Shown here piece by piece: positions 9,087 to 17,900 of a DNA stretch of 64,000 nucleotides. Within the stretch, counting starts at the first letter, position 1. Each line of letters begins with the position of its first letter. The notes below the pieces were generated by a model that saw only the letters and a program-made list of their open reading frames with translations, had not been told where the DNA came from and made no database searches. The stretch comes from Pollutimonas sp036675275 (GTDB taxonomy: Bacteria; Pseudomonadota; Gammaproteobacteria; Burkholderiales; Burkholderiaceae_B): the NCBI GenBank assembly GCA_036675275.1, contig JAKFFG010000006.1:248001-312000 (forward strand), given 5' to 3'. Both the position numbers and the translations under genes were made by a program.

Positions 9087-9750
9087 TTTTTCCGAATGCA
9101 TCTTCCGGCAAGCTGAACAAGGCCAGGAACGATTGCACGACGTCTTTGCCGCCTTCGAATTTGAATGTGCCGCCTTGTACTGCCTGGTCCAGATCGGCCT
9201 TGCCGTAGGCCAGCATGAGCAGCGTGTCGGTATTGGTATGGATGCGGGCGTCGGCTTGATCGGGCACGCCCCGGCCGAGATCTATGTGCGAATCCGCCAC
9301 CTTGGCAAAAAACACGTCGTCTTCCAGTTGAATTTCTAGCGTAGCCGCGAATTTCCCTGCGTTGGCAGAAATAAACATGGTGCGCAGCGAGAGAATCATT
9401 GCATCGGTTCCCAACCCGGAAGGGCGAGGAAAGGATGCCGACCGTACGCCCCATTGCGCGAGCTGAAGAAGAATGGGTTCGAGTTGCTGGCCCCAGGGCG
9501 TGAGCTGATATGCCCACACGCTGGCTGGCGGCGGCAGTTTCAGGCGCCGCACGACTGATGCGGCTTCAAGCTCATTCAGGCGCTGCGTGAGCACATTCGG
9601 ACTGATGCCGGACAGACCGCGCCGCAAATCAGTAAATCGTTTGGGGCCCAGCAAGAGTTCGCGCACGATAAGCAATGCCCATCGTTCACCGATAAGGTCC
9701 AGCGCGTGGGCTGCCGCGCAAGCGTCGTTGTAGCGGCGTTTTATTGTCAT
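9055..9750 (-). CDS. HxlR-family transcriptional regulator with C-terminal SCP2-like domain
   Basis: Residues 1-110 form a HxlR winged helix: CAAAHALDLIGERWALLIVRE and the recognition-helix stretch LSGISPNVLTQRLNELE. Residues about 120-225 look like a sterol-carrier (SCP2) fold with the usual pattern of Asp-rich strands and TDTLLMLAYGKADLDQAVQGG (given in part). The whole is 231 residues, about twice a single-domain HxlR protein, and the extra domain may bind a hydrophobic effector. It is divergent from the SnoaL-VOC gene at 9892 and is the obvious candidate to control it. Confidence 0.82.
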   Translation of the reverse strand: MTIKRRYNDACAAAHALDLIGERWALLIVRELLLGPKRFTDLRRGLSGISPNVLTQRLNELEAASVVRRLKLPPPASVWAYQLTPWGQQLEPILLQLAQWGVRSASFPRPSGLGTDAMILSLRTMFISANAGKFAATLEIQLEDDVFFAKVADSHIDLGRGVPDQADARIHTNTDTLLMLAYGKADLDQAVQGGTFKFEGGKDVVQSFLALFSLPEDAFGKTIAGTTALSR

Positions 9751-9776
9751 ATGTAAGAGTTTATCATTTTTTGGAA

Positions 9777-9802
9777 TTGACTAGTTGTTTTTTAGGACTA
9801 AA
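9777..9802 (+). promoter_or_regulatory. Candidate promoter and HxlR operator region
   Basis: A TTGACT box at 9777 is followed after 16 bp by TAAAAA, a passable -35/-10 pair for the SnoaL-VOC gene. The surrounding 9751-9820 stretch is unusually AT-rich with near-symmetric TAGT...ACTA halves, as expected for a HxlR-controlled divergent promoter. The -10 match is weak. Confidence 0.35.
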
Positions 9803-9820
9803 AAGTGTTAAGTTACGCCT

Positions 9821-9867
9821 GATGGCTTTCGACAGGCGCCGCAGTTTCTTGCCGCTCGAAAGCCATC
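9821..9867 (+). promoter_or_regulatory. Long leader stem-loop before the SnoaL-VOC gene
   Basis: Arms 9821-9831 (GATGGCTTTCG) and 9857-9867 are perfect 11-bp complements around a 25-base loop. The hairpin ends 24 bp before the ATG, upstream of the ribosome binding site AAGGAGAG at about 9879. With no U-run it is not a classic terminator; mRNA stabilisation or a protein/ligand-responsive leader are the plausible readings. Confidence 0.55.
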
Positions 9868-9891
9868 ACCATCTTCCCAAGGAGAGACACT

Positions 9892-10830
9892 ATGGATACA
9901 GCAAGCAGTACAGGCACCGGCGTCCAGGCCGAAATCAAGACGCAGGTCGAAAGCTGGCTGAAAGCGGTAGAGGCAAGCGATATACAGAAAATCATGTCCC
10001 ATTACGCGCCCGACGTGGTCGCGTTCGATGCGATCATCCAGCTGCAATTCAAAGGCGCCGAAGCCTATGGCAAGCACTGGGAAGCGTGCCTGCAGATGTG
10101 CACCAACCATATGACATTCCAGATTCGCGAACTCGATATTTCAGTCGACGGAAACGTTGCTTTCAGTCATTGCCTGCTCAGTTGCGGTGCTCAGGATGAC
10201 CAGGGTCAGCAAAAGTCGTCGTGGATGCGCATGACCACCTGCTACAAGAAAGTCGACGGCGTATGGTTGATCGCCCACGAGCATATATCGGCGCCTTTCG
10301 ACGTACAAACCAATAAGGCGTTGTTCGACATGGAACCAGACGGAAAGGTCAAGCTTATGGCCACTCCGCGCGGCATGAACACGGTAACACCGCTTCTTGT
10401 GTGCGCGGGAGCTGCCGATGCGGTCGACTTCTATGTAAAAGCCTTCGGTGCAACGGAAATGGGACGGCTGGCCGGACCTGACGGCAAGCTTATGCATGCC
10501 GCTGTCCGTATCGGCGATTCCGTTGTGATGCTGATGGATGAGTTCCCCGAATGCGGGGCGGTGGCGCCGACGACGCTGAAAGGCACGCCTGTATCGGTGC
10601 ATCTTTATGTTGATCAGGTCGATGCGGCAATCGAACGCGCGGTCGCGGCGGGTGCAAAAGTGATCATGCCGGCCGACGATATGTTCTGGGGTGACCGCTA
10701 CGGTGTTCTGGCGGATCCGTTTGGACACCATTGGTCCATCGCAACGCATATCCGTGATCTCAGCCATGAAGAAATAGTGGAAGCCTCGAAATCGGCCATG
10801 TGCGGAGCAGAAGCGGAACAAAAGACATAA
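9892..10830 (+). CDS. SnoaL/DUF4440-like plus VOC (PhnB-like) fusion protein
   Basis: The 312 residues split into two small-molecule folds. Residues about 5-130 form an NTF2-like SnoaL/DUF4440 cone, with AEIKTQVESWLKAVEASD at the first helix and WLIAHEHISAPF at the last strand. Residues about 160-290 form a VOC/PhnB-like domain, with VDFYVKAFGATEMGRL, HAAVRIGDSVVMLMDE and YGVLADPFGHHWSIATH. Each domain often occurs alone, and together they suggest a stress- or xenobiotic-related enzyme or binding protein. The start ATG has a strong AAGGAGAG site. A terminator follows the gene, so it is probably monocistronic and under the divergent HxlR regulator. Confidence 0.82.
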   Translation: MDTASSTGTGVQAEIKTQVESWLKAVEASDIQKIMSHYAPDVVAFDAIIQLQFKGAEAYGKHWEACLQMCTNHMTFQIRELDISVDGNVAFSHCLLSCGAQDDQGQQKSSWMRMTTCYKKVDGVWLIAHEHISAPFDVQTNKALFDMEPDGKVKLMATPRGMNTVTPLLVCAGAADAVDFYVKAFGATEMGRLAGPDGKLMHAAVRIGDSVVMLMDEFPECGAVAPTTLKGTPVSVHLYVDQVDAAIERAVAAGAKVIMPADDMFWGDRYGVLADPFGHHWSIATHIRDLSHEEIVEASKSAMCGAEAEQKT

Positions 10831-10857
10831 CGCCGGCCATGACCTGCCGCATAGAGG

Positions 10858-10893
10858 AAAGCCCGCGACACTTATGGTGTGCGGGCTTTTTTT
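10858..10893 (+). terminator. Intrinsic terminator
   Basis: GCCCGC at 10861 pairs with GCGGGC at 10881, extended inwards by ACAC/GTGT and outwards by AAA/TTT, and is followed by a run of seven T. It lies between the SnoaL-VOC gene and the convergent BASS gene and could serve both strands. Confidence 0.85.
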
Positions 10894-10921
10894 GCGTAAT
10901 GACTGTGTCGTACCGCCAAGC

Positions 10922-11899
10922 CTATTTGGCCAAGGACGCCTCGGTCAGCGGTGTCGTTTCGTCGTCAGTCTCGTCGTTCTTGAAACGCTGGAACAGGGTG
11001 GCCACCAGCGGCCCCGAAATGTTGTGCCATACGCTGAAGATGGCGCTCGGCACCGCAGCAAGGGGTGAGAAATGCGCTGTAGCCAGCGCCACACCCAGGC
11101 CGGAGTTCTGCATGCCGACCTCGATAGACATGGTCTTGCGCTTGGCAACGCTCAGGCCGCTCAGCTTCGCCAGCCAATAGCCCAGCAATAATCCCAAGCT
11201 GTTGTGGAGCACGACCACGGCAAAAATCATCAGGCCGCTGGTCGCAATCTTCTCCTGGTTTCCGGCCACGACGGCGGCCACAATGGCCACGATGGCCGCC
11301 ACAGACACCAGCGGCAGCACGTCTACGCAAGCTTTTACTTTTTCGCGCAACAGCGATTGGGCGAGAACGCCCAGTGCGATAGGCAGCAGCACGACTTGCA
11401 CGATAGACCAGAACATCGCACTGGCGCTGACTTCCAGCCATTGGCTGGCCAGCAGATAGATCAGGGCTGGCGTCACGACGGGCGCCAGCAATGTCGTCAC
11501 GGACGTAATGGCTACCGACAACGCTACGTCGCCGCGCGCTAGAAAGGTCATGACATTGGAAGCGGTGCCGCCGGGGCAGCATCCGACGAGAATCACGCCG
11601 ACGGCGATCTCGGGAGGCAACCGCAAGGCTGTACTGAGGCCCCAAGCCAGGGCCGGCATGATGATGAACTGGCCCAGCACGCCGATCATGACGGTGCCGG
11701 GGCGCTTGAAGACTTCGGCAAAGTCGCTCTTGGACAGAGTGAGTCCCATGCCAAACATGATGACGCCCAATAGCGGTACAACGTAAGGGCCGATCCAGCG
11801 GAATTGCGCGGGGGCGAAAAAGGCGAGTATTGCGAACAGCAATACCCAGATTGCAAATGTCTTGCCAACAAAATGGCTCAGGCGGGCAATAGCCTGCAT
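10922..11899 (-). CDS. Bile acid:sodium symporter (BASS) family protein
   Basis: This 325-residue membrane protein has about nine to ten helices. The family hallmarks are GVILVGCCPGGTASNVMTFLARGD (given here within one stretch spanning helix 4) and the second crossover region EVGMQNSGLGVALA, which form the sodium-binding core of ASBT-like carriers. Bacterial members such as PanS carry organic anions, for example pantoate; the substrate here is unknown. It stands alone, convergent with the SnoaL-VOC gene. Confidence 0.87.
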   Translation of the reverse strand: MQAIARLSHFVGKTFAIWVLLFAILAFFAPAQFRWIGPYVVPLLGVIMFGMGLTLSKSDFAEVFKRPGTVMIGVLGQFIIMPALAWGLSTALRLPPEIAVGVILVGCCPGGTASNVMTFLARGDVALSVAITSVTTLLAPVVTPALIYLLASQWLEVSASAMFWSIVQVVLLPIALGVLAQSLLREKVKACVDVLPLVSVAAIVAIVAAVVAGNQEKIATSGLMIFAVVVLHNSLGLLLGYWLAKLSGLSVAKRKTMSIEVGMQNSGLGVALATAHFSPLAAVPSAIFSVWHNISGPLVATLFQRFKNDETDDETTPLTEASLAK

Positions 11900-12225
11900 G
11901 GTGAACTTCCTCAGTGCTAGTTAGTATGGGACAGCCGCGAGTGGCCCGCGCCAGTTACGCGGCAAGCGTAATGGTGCAATGGCGGGTCGGGTGTGAACAT
12001 TCAGGGAACCGCGCACGGTGGCGAACGAACGCTAGATGAGCGTGGCGCGGCCGTTGTCGTGCAGATCATGCACAGGCAAGTGTCATTGACTGAGTAAGTC
12101 CATGAGGTGGCGGAAAACCCTTATTGTACTCTGCAGAAAAATATTGTTTAGATCGCGGATTTATTTACTTGCATGAATTCCTTCGTGCGTCATAATCGCG
12201 GGTCCACCTTTTCGAATGATTTTTG
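11900..12225. other. Gene-free divergent interval with the promoter for the EamA gene
   Basis: No open frame here looks coding. The right half turns AT-rich and holds a promoter for the + strand gene: TTGCAT at 12169 and CATAAT at 12191 with a 16-bp spacer. Nothing recognisable was found in the left half apart from GC-rich inverted stretches around 11950-12060. Confidence 0.5.
12169..12196 (+). promoter_or_regulatory. Sigma-70-like promoter for EamA transporter
   Basis: The -35 TTGCAT (12169-12174) and -10 CATAAT (12191-12196) are separated by 16 bp, 30 bp upstream of the chosen ATG at 12226. Both hexamers differ from consensus at one or two positions. Confidence 0.5.
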
Positions 12226-13164
12226 ATGAGCGTCCTCAAAAGCCGCCTGGCTGCCTATGCGTGTCTTGCCCTCAGCATGTCGCTGGTCGGCTCCTATGTG
12301 GCGCTGTCCAAGCCATTGGCGCTGGTGTTTCCCGTTTTTCTTCTGGGGTGGCTGCGCTTCGGCATCGGTGGCATTGCCATGCTTCGATGGCTGCGCAAGC
12401 CGGCATCCGAGCCACGGCTCTCCACTCAGACAAGAGTCCTGGTCTTTCTTGAGTCATTCCTGGGAAACTTCCTGTTCACGATCTGCATGCTGTTCGGAGT
12501 CAGCCTGACTACCGCGGTGTCGGCGGGCGTGATCATGTCTTCTATTCCCGCCGCGGTGGCCTTGATGAGCCGCGTTGTACTGAAAGAAGCCATTAGCCCG
12601 CGTGTGTGGGGAGCCATCGCATGCGGTGCCTTGGGTATAGGCCTGCTTTCGTGGGCCGAAGCCGACGCATCTGTTGTCGACGGCGATATGCTGCGGCAGA
12701 CTGCGGACCCCGCTATGGCGTGGTTGGGAAATTTGCTGATATTCGGCGCCGTCATGTGCGAGGCGGCATATGCCGTAATTGGTAAAAAACTGACAGCGGT
12801 GATGGGACCCAAGCGGATCAGCGCGGTGATCAACCTGTGGGGCTTCGTGTTGATGACGCCGTTTGGCGTTTATGCCGCCCTGCGTTTCGACTTTGCAGCA
12901 GTACCAGCCCAGATGTGGCTCCTGCTGCTGTTCTATGCCTTGGCGGCCAGCGTGTGGACGGTATGGTTGTGGATGACAGGCTTGAAGTCCGTGCCGGCGT
13001 CGCGCGCCGGCGTCTTTACCGTCATGCTTCCGGTCACGGCAGCGCTTGTTGGTGTCGTTTTCTTGGGCGAATCGCTGGGTCCGGTGCAAATCCTTGCCTT
13101 CGCGCTTGCCCTGGGAGGCTTGCTGCTGGCCACCTTGCCGGCAAAAGCCGAGCCGGCAAGGTGA
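12226..13164 (+). CDS. DMT family (EamA) transporter
   Basis: This is a 312-residue membrane protein with ten helices in two EamA repeats: LAAYACLALSMSLVGSYVAL begins the first, and VMLPVTAALVGVVFLGESLG is the typical end of the second. The ATG at 12226 was preferred over TTG at 12223. A sequence-similar transporter is encoded at 8187, but the two are clearly different paralogues. The substrate is unknown; it is likely a metabolite exporter. Confidence 0.86.
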   Translation: MSVLKSRLAAYACLALSMSLVGSYVALSKPLALVFPVFLLGWLRFGIGGIAMLRWLRKPASEPRLSTQTRVLVFLESFLGNFLFTICMLFGVSLTTAVSAGVIMSSIPAAVALMSRVVLKEAISPRVWGAIACGALGIGLLSWAEADASVVDGDMLRQTADPAMAWLGNLLIFGAVMCEAAYAVIGKKLTAVMGPKRISAVINLWGFVLMTPFGVYAALRFDFAAVPAQMWLLLLFYALAASVWTVWLWMTGLKSVPASRAGVFTVMLPVTAALVGVVFLGESLGPVQILAFALALGGLLLATLPAKAEPAR

Positions 13165-13205
13165 AGTAAGGCCAACCGTTCACTTGGCGCGACAAACCCT
13201 TGATT

Positions 13206-14936
13206 TCACAGAGAGCCGTCGGGTGTGCAGGCGTGTTCGATGATCAGTTGTGCAGACACGACGCCGTTCCAGACGTTCTGATCCAGGCGATATGCCACAT
13301 CGGCATATTCGGGGAGCATGTCGGCGTGATTGAACCAGATGGCGTCGAAGCGCTGATTGCCCCGTTCCAGATTCAGCTTCAAGTGCTTGTCTTTCAGCAG
13401 CCGCTGCTGGCGCACACGGAAGGTATCCCGGAATATGGGGGCCGGAAAGCCGGCGCCCCATACTTGCTGCTGCAGCAATCCGGCCACATCTGCATTGGCG
13501 TATCCCGTTTCCAGTGATCCATCGGTCTCGATGATGGGATCGAAGCTGGCTCTGCCGCTCAATTCGATGACAGCCGCATCGAATCCCTCGATGAACTGTG
13601 CATAGGCATCTTCGCGCAACGTCAGCCCAGCGGCCATGGCATGGCCGCCGAACTTGAGTATGATGCCCGGATAGCGCTTGGACACCAGGTCGAGCACATC
13701 GCGCAGATGCACATCGGGAATGGAACGCCCCGACCCTCGCAATTCTCCCGAGTCTGATCGGGCAAAAGCAAGGGTTGGACGCCAATAGGTTTCTTTCAGC
13801 CGTGACGCAACCAGGCCGACCACACCCTGGTGCCATTCGGGATGATAGACGCAAACCGTGGCGCCGATGACGGGAGTGGATGCCTCGATTGCGGCCAGCG
13901 CTTCTTCACGCATGGTCGTTTCAATGCCGCGGCGCTCCTGGTTCATGGCATCGAGCTGGCGCGCCAGTTCAAGGGCCTGGCCTTCGTCATCGGTGATCAG
14001 GCAGTTGATGCCTATGCTCATATCGGCCAGTCGCCCGGCCGCATTGATGCGGGGCCCCAGGGCGAAGCCCAGATCGAAGCCGCTGGCCTGGCGTGGCTCG
14101 CGTCCGGCCACGGCAAACAGTGCCCGGATACCGGCTTGCATCTTTCCTGCCCGCATTTTCTGCAAGCCCTGTGTGACCAGCACCCGGTTGTTGGCATCGA
14201 GCTTGACGACGTCGGCCACGGTGCCCAGCGCGACCAGATCGGCCAGTTGATCCAGGCGCGGTCCGCCGTCTTTTGGGTAGACGCCGCGTTGGCGCATTTC
14301 GGCCCGCAGGGCGAGCAAAAGGTAGAAGATGACGCCCACTCCCGCCAGGTTCTTGGACGGAAAGCCGCAGCCGGGTTGGTTGGGATTCACGATGGCCAGC
14401 GCCTGGGGCAGGGTATCGCCGGGCAGGTGATGGTCGGTGATGACGACATCGATGCCGGCCAGGGTCGCGGCCTGCACGCCGTCGACGCTGGCGATCCCAT
14501 TGTCCACGGTGATGAGAATATCGGGCTTGCCTGCCGGGTGTTGCAGTGCGAGGCTAACGACTGCCGGGGACAGGCCGTAGCCGGTCTCGAACCGGTTGGG
14601 CACCAGGAAATCCACAATGGCGCCCATGCTGCGCAGGCCGCGCATGCCGACTGCGCAGGCGGTTGCGCCATCGCAATCGTAGTCGGCCACGATCAGCAGG
14701 CGCTTGCCATTTCGTATGGCGTCGGCCAGAATGCCGGCGGCCTGCTGGATGTGCGTGAGCTTGCCCGGCGGGATCAAGGCGCCCCAAGCCAATTGGGTTT
14801 CAGTGAGGCAGCTTACGCCGCGCGCGGCCCACAAACGCGCCAGCAGGGGGTGTATGCCGGCCGCCTCGAGGGCCCGGCTGGCCTGGAAGTCGGCCAGTCG
14901 ATTGCTTAGTTTTGGGGTGACCACCACTTTCTCCAT
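13206..14936 (-). CDS. recJ: Single-stranded-DNA 5'-3' exonuclease RecJ
   Basis: The enzyme degrades 5' single-strand ends in recombination and mismatch repair. The 576 residues show the DHH phosphoesterase motifs: VADYDCDGATACAVG (motif I), VITDHHLPGD (motif III, the DHH signature), a conserved FALGPRINAAGRL stretch, and the DHHA1 motif GGHAMAAGLTLR near the C-terminus. I chose ATG at 14936 (MEKVVVTPKL); it overlaps the upstream RpfE-like gene by 31 bp. The size fits RecJ. Confidence 0.93.
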   Translation of the reverse strand: MEKVVVTPKLSNRLADFQASRALEAAGIHPLLARLWAARGVSCLTETQLAWGALIPPGKLTHIQQAAGILADAIRNGKRLLIVADYDCDGATACAVGMRGLRSMGAIVDFLVPNRFETGYGLSPAVVSLALQHPAGKPDILITVDNGIASVDGVQAATLAGIDVVITDHHLPGDTLPQALAIVNPNQPGCGFPSKNLAGVGVIFYLLLALRAEMRQRGVYPKDGGPRLDQLADLVALGTVADVVKLDANNRVLVTQGLQKMRAGKMQAGIRALFAVAGREPRQASGFDLGFALGPRINAAGRLADMSIGINCLITDDEGQALELARQLDAMNQERRGIETTMREEALAAIEASTPVIGATVCVYHPEWHQGVVGLVASRLKETYWRPTLAFARSDSGELRGSGRSIPDVHLRDVLDLVSKRYPGIILKFGGHAMAAGLTLREDAYAQFIEGFDAAVIELSGRASFDPIIETDGSLETGYANADVAGLLQQQVWGAGFPAPIFRDTFRVRQQRLLKDKHLKLNLERGNQRFDAIWFNHADMLPEYADVAYRLDQNVWNGVVSAQLIIEHACTPDGSL

Positions 14937-15847
14937 GCTAGGCGGCTGCCGGGCAGCCATTGTATCCATTGAGCCCACGAGGCCGGCTTGATCTCGACGA
15001 TGCGGTCATGTCCCGTCAATACCAGGACCGGGGCCGGCAGGCCTGCCCGAGGTTTGAATACTTGCGCCTCGAGCTGTTCGAGCGCGGCCAGCCATCCACC
15101 CCAGTCGCGGGCGGTGGCCGGCGCAAGCAAGGCATCGTGCATCTGCGTGTCGCCGGCTACGCCGCGATCGGGCAATAATTGGTCGCCGCTCGCGCCGCCA
15201 AACAGCCAAAGGCTGTTGATGGGCACCAGGCTTTCCCGGTATCGCGCTTGATTGACAGGGTGTTCGAACCAGGCCATTTGCAACTCATTCACCAGGCGCC
15301 GCCAGGGGCGCGCTGCAATATCCTGCGGCCACCAGTCGTTTACCGTGCTCAGGCTGACCAGCCCCGGACTGGCGCTTTGGGGCGCAAAGCCTTGCGGAAG
15401 TTCAATCCGCCAGCGCTCGTGGCTGTCGGCATGCAGTGTAAACCCCGAATCGGCAAACAAGGTTTGCGCGGATTCGAACAAGGCTACACTCTGCTCTGGT
15501 GTAATGGCGAGTTCACTTGCGGGCAGCAAGGCGGCGCCGTCCCGGGACGGCGAAACATGTACCAATTCTGCCAGCCAGATGGGAGCGTTGTTCGTTGCGG
15601 TCTGCTGCAACCACAACGGACCCAGGCCTGCGCTAAGATTCTGTTCGCCCCTGGTCTTGAAGCCGCGAGCCGTCAAGAGCCACTGCTCGTATGGCGTACA
15701 GCCGGTCAGGGCAGGGTCGGCGAAAGTATCGTGGGCGCGGCCCTGTTCCAGCCAGCGCAACAGCGTGGGTGCGGTTTTTTGCAGGTAAGGAGTCAGTTCG
15801 CGCGCCTCGCGAGGGTCGGGCAATGCCCCAGGTAGTACGATTTGCAT
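14906..15847 (-). CDS. RpfE-like protein (phosphoglycerate mutase-like, uncharacterised)
   Basis: This 313-residue cytoplasmic protein begins MQIVLPGALPDP and contains ELTPYLQKTAPTLLRWLEQG and an internal FGGASGDQLLPD stretch. This matches the protein described as RpfE in Xanthomonas and as a cofactor-independent phosphoglycerate-mutase-like protein in Burkholderia and Bordetella, encoded next to recJ. The alkaline-phosphatase-type metal ligands are not evident to me, so catalysis is doubtful. The 31-bp overlap with recJ shows co-transcription. Its biochemical role is unknown. Confidence 0.65.
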   Translation of the reverse strand: MQIVLPGALPDPREARELTPYLQKTAPTLLRWLEQGRAHDTFADPALTGCTPYEQWLLTARGFKTRGEQNLSAGLGPLWLQQTATNNAPIWLAELVHVSPSRDGAALLPASELAITPEQSVALFESAQTLFADSGFTLHADSHERWRIELPQGFAPQSASPGLVSLSTVNDWWPQDIAARPWRRLVNELQMAWFEHPVNQARYRESLVPINSLWLFGGASGDQLLPDRGVAGDTQMHDALLAPATARDWGGWLAALEQLEAQVFKPRAGLPAPVLVLTGHDRIVEIKPASWAQWIQWLPGSRLAWRKWWSPQN

Positions 15848-15887
15848 TCCTGGATTGTAGTGTTAATGGATAACGGTGGCTTCAACG

Positions 15888-17159
15888 ATGTCTTATGAAT
15901 TTTGGATAGGGGCGCGCTACGCGGGCTTGGCGCGCTCGAAGCGCCGTGTTGGCCGGGGCGACCGCTTCGTCTCGTTTATTGCGGCCAGCTCCATGGCCGG
16001 TATTGCGCTGGGCGTGGCGGCGCTGATCGTGGTGCTTTCCGTCATGAACGGATTCCAGACGCAGGTCAGGGACCGCATGCTGTCAGTGTTGCCGCACATT
16101 GAACTCTACGTGCCGCGCACCGATCCCGGACAGGTCGTTTCCCAATGGCAGGCCATTGCCGATATGGCAAAAGAGAACCCACACGTCACGGGTGCGGCTC
16201 CCTTTGTGGCCGCCCAGGGCATGATTGTGCGCGGCGAAGCATTGAGCGGGGTACAGCTGCGCGGCATCGATCCGAAGCTCGAAAGTGCCGTTTCCGACGT
16301 TGGCGGCCAGATGATAGCCGGAAATATCTCGGCACTGGAGTCCGGCAGCTATTCGATTATCCTGGGCAACCAGTTGGCCGCTACGCTGGGAGTCAATGCG
16401 GGCGATACCGTCATGGTGCTCGCTCCCCAGGGTTCTATCTCTCCCGCGGGCTTTACGCCGCGTATGCGCCAATTCACCGTTACCGGCCTGTTTTCCTCAG
16501 GCTATTACGAGTACGACGCCACCCTGGCATTTATCAATTATGAGGACGCCGCCAAGGTGTTCAGGGATAGCGGCACCAGCGGCGTGCGCTTGCGTATCGA
16601 CGACATGCAGCAGGCGCCCTTGATTGCCCGCGAGCTCGGCAGCGTGCTGCCGCCGTTCGTGCATGCGCAGGACTGGACGCTGAACAACCGCACGTGGTTT
16701 GCCGCCGTCCAGACTGAAAAACGCATGATGTTCCTGATTCTGGCCTTGATCGTTGCCGTGGCGGCATTCAATTTGTTGTCTTCGCTGGTCATGGCCGTGA
16801 AAGACAAGCGCTCCGATATTGCCATATTGCGCACATTGGGCGCCAGCCCGCGCGAAATTGCCAAGATATTCCTGGTGCAGGGTTCGCTGATAGGCATCGT
16901 GGGTACCTTGCTGGGCTTGTGCTTCGGAACACTGGTGGCCTACAACATTGACGTTATTGTCCCCTTCATCGAACGCCTGCTTGGCGTGCAATTCCTGCCG
17001 CAGCAAATCTATTTCATCAGCGAGCTGCCCTCCAACCCTCAGATGAACGACATTCTCGTAGTGGCGCTTACATCGCTGGTGTTGTCGTTGCTGGCTACAC
17101 TTTATCCCAGCTGGCGTGCGTCCAGCCTGCAACCGGCCGAGGTATTGCGCCATGATTGA
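15888..17159 (+). CDS. lolC: Lipoprotein-releasing ABC transporter permease LolC/E
   Basis: LolCDE extracts mature lipoproteins from the inner membrane for outer-membrane transfer. The 423 residues have one N-terminal helix after MSYEFWIGARYAGL, a large periplasmic domain (residues about 50-260), and three C-terminal helices of FtsX type, with RSDIAILRTLGASPREI as the cytoplasmic coupling loop. The start ATG at 15888 fits the family N-terminus better than GTG at 15876. The stop overlaps the lolD start by 8 bp. A single LolC/E-type permease with LolD, as here, suggests a homodimeric LolF-type system, although a second permease elsewhere cannot be excluded. Confidence 0.92.
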   Translation: MSYEFWIGARYAGLARSKRRVGRGDRFVSFIAASSMAGIALGVAALIVVLSVMNGFQTQVRDRMLSVLPHIELYVPRTDPGQVVSQWQAIADMAKENPHVTGAAPFVAAQGMIVRGEALSGVQLRGIDPKLESAVSDVGGQMIAGNISALESGSYSIILGNQLAATLGVNAGDTVMVLAPQGSISPAGFTPRMRQFTVTGLFSSGYYEYDATLAFINYEDAAKVFRDSGTSGVRLRIDDMQQAPLIARELGSVLPPFVHAQDWTLNNRTWFAAVQTEKRMMFLILALIVAVAAFNLLSSLVMAVKDKRSDIAILRTLGASPREIAKIFLVQGSLIGIVGTLLGLCFGTLVAYNIDVIVPFIERLLGVQFLPQQIYFISELPSNPQMNDILVVALTSLVLSLLATLYPSWRASSLQPAEVLRHD

Positions 17160-17883
17160 TACACCTATTGTCCATGCGCTGAGCGCGCGCAATCTGGTCA
17201 AAACCTATCACGAAGGCGGCGTTGCCATCGAAGTCCTGCGCGACGTCAGCCTGCACGTGGACCGGGGCGAAATGGTCGCCATCGTGGGCGCCTCGGGCTC
17301 TGGAAAAAGCACTTTGCTGCATACCCTGGGTCTGCTGGACCTGCCGACTTCCGGCTCGGTATTGATCAATGGCGAATCGGCCGATGGCCTGAACGAAGCG
17401 CAACGCAGCCAGTTGCGCAACCGGAGCCTGGGTTTCGTCTATCAATTCCATCATCTTCTGTCCGAATTTTCCGCGCTCGATAATGTTGCGATGCCGCTTA
17501 TCGTTCGGCGCGAAAAGCGCAACGACGCCCGGGAGCAGGCGCAGATCGTACTGGAACAGGTTGGTTTGTCGGCCCGCGTTGATCACTATCCGGGTCAACT
17601 GTCAGGCGGCGAGCGCCAGCGCGTGGCGTTGGCCCGTGCTTTGGTGACGCGTCCGACATGCGTGCTGGCCGACGAGCCTACGGGCAACCTGGATCGCTAT
17701 ACCGCCGAAAGCATGTTCGAATTGCTGGTGCGCATGAACCGGGACTACGGCACGGCTTTTGCCGTTGTTACCCACGACCCGGCGCTGGCTTCCCTGGCGC
17801 ACCGCCAGCTAGCCATGGACAAGGGCCGGCTGGTCGACCCCGAGGTTCCTCCGTTGGACGTAGCGGAGCGAACTGCGGTGTAG
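17152..17883 (+). CDS. lolD: Lipoprotein-releasing ABC transporter ATPase LolD
   Basis: The 243-residue ATPase has Walker A GASGSGKST, the family-typical QFHHLLSEFSALDNVAMP, signature LSGGERQRVALARAL, Walker B CVLADEPTGNLD and VTHDPALA. The LolD-specific LLSEFSALDNV stretch identifies it against MacB-type ATPases. ATG at 17152 (MIDTPIVHALSAR) was chosen; it overlaps the lolC stop by 8 bp. Confidence 0.94.
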   Translation: MIDTPIVHALSARNLVKTYHEGGVAIEVLRDVSLHVDRGEMVAIVGASGSGKSTLLHTLGLLDLPTSGSVLINGESADGLNEAQRSQLRNRSLGFVYQFHHLLSEFSALDNVAMPLIVRREKRNDAREQAQIVLEQVGLSARVDHYPGQLSGGERQRVALARALVTRPTCVLADEPTGNLDRYTAESMFELLVRMNRDYGTAFAVVTHDPALASLAHRQLAMDKGRLVDPEVPPLDVAERTAV

Positions 17884-17900
17884 CCTGGAAGAGGATAGCG

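Noticed and set aside
13830..14909. 359-codon + strand frame opposite recJ
   Set aside because: recJ carries the DHH motifs on the - strand; the + product is low in structure-like pattern.
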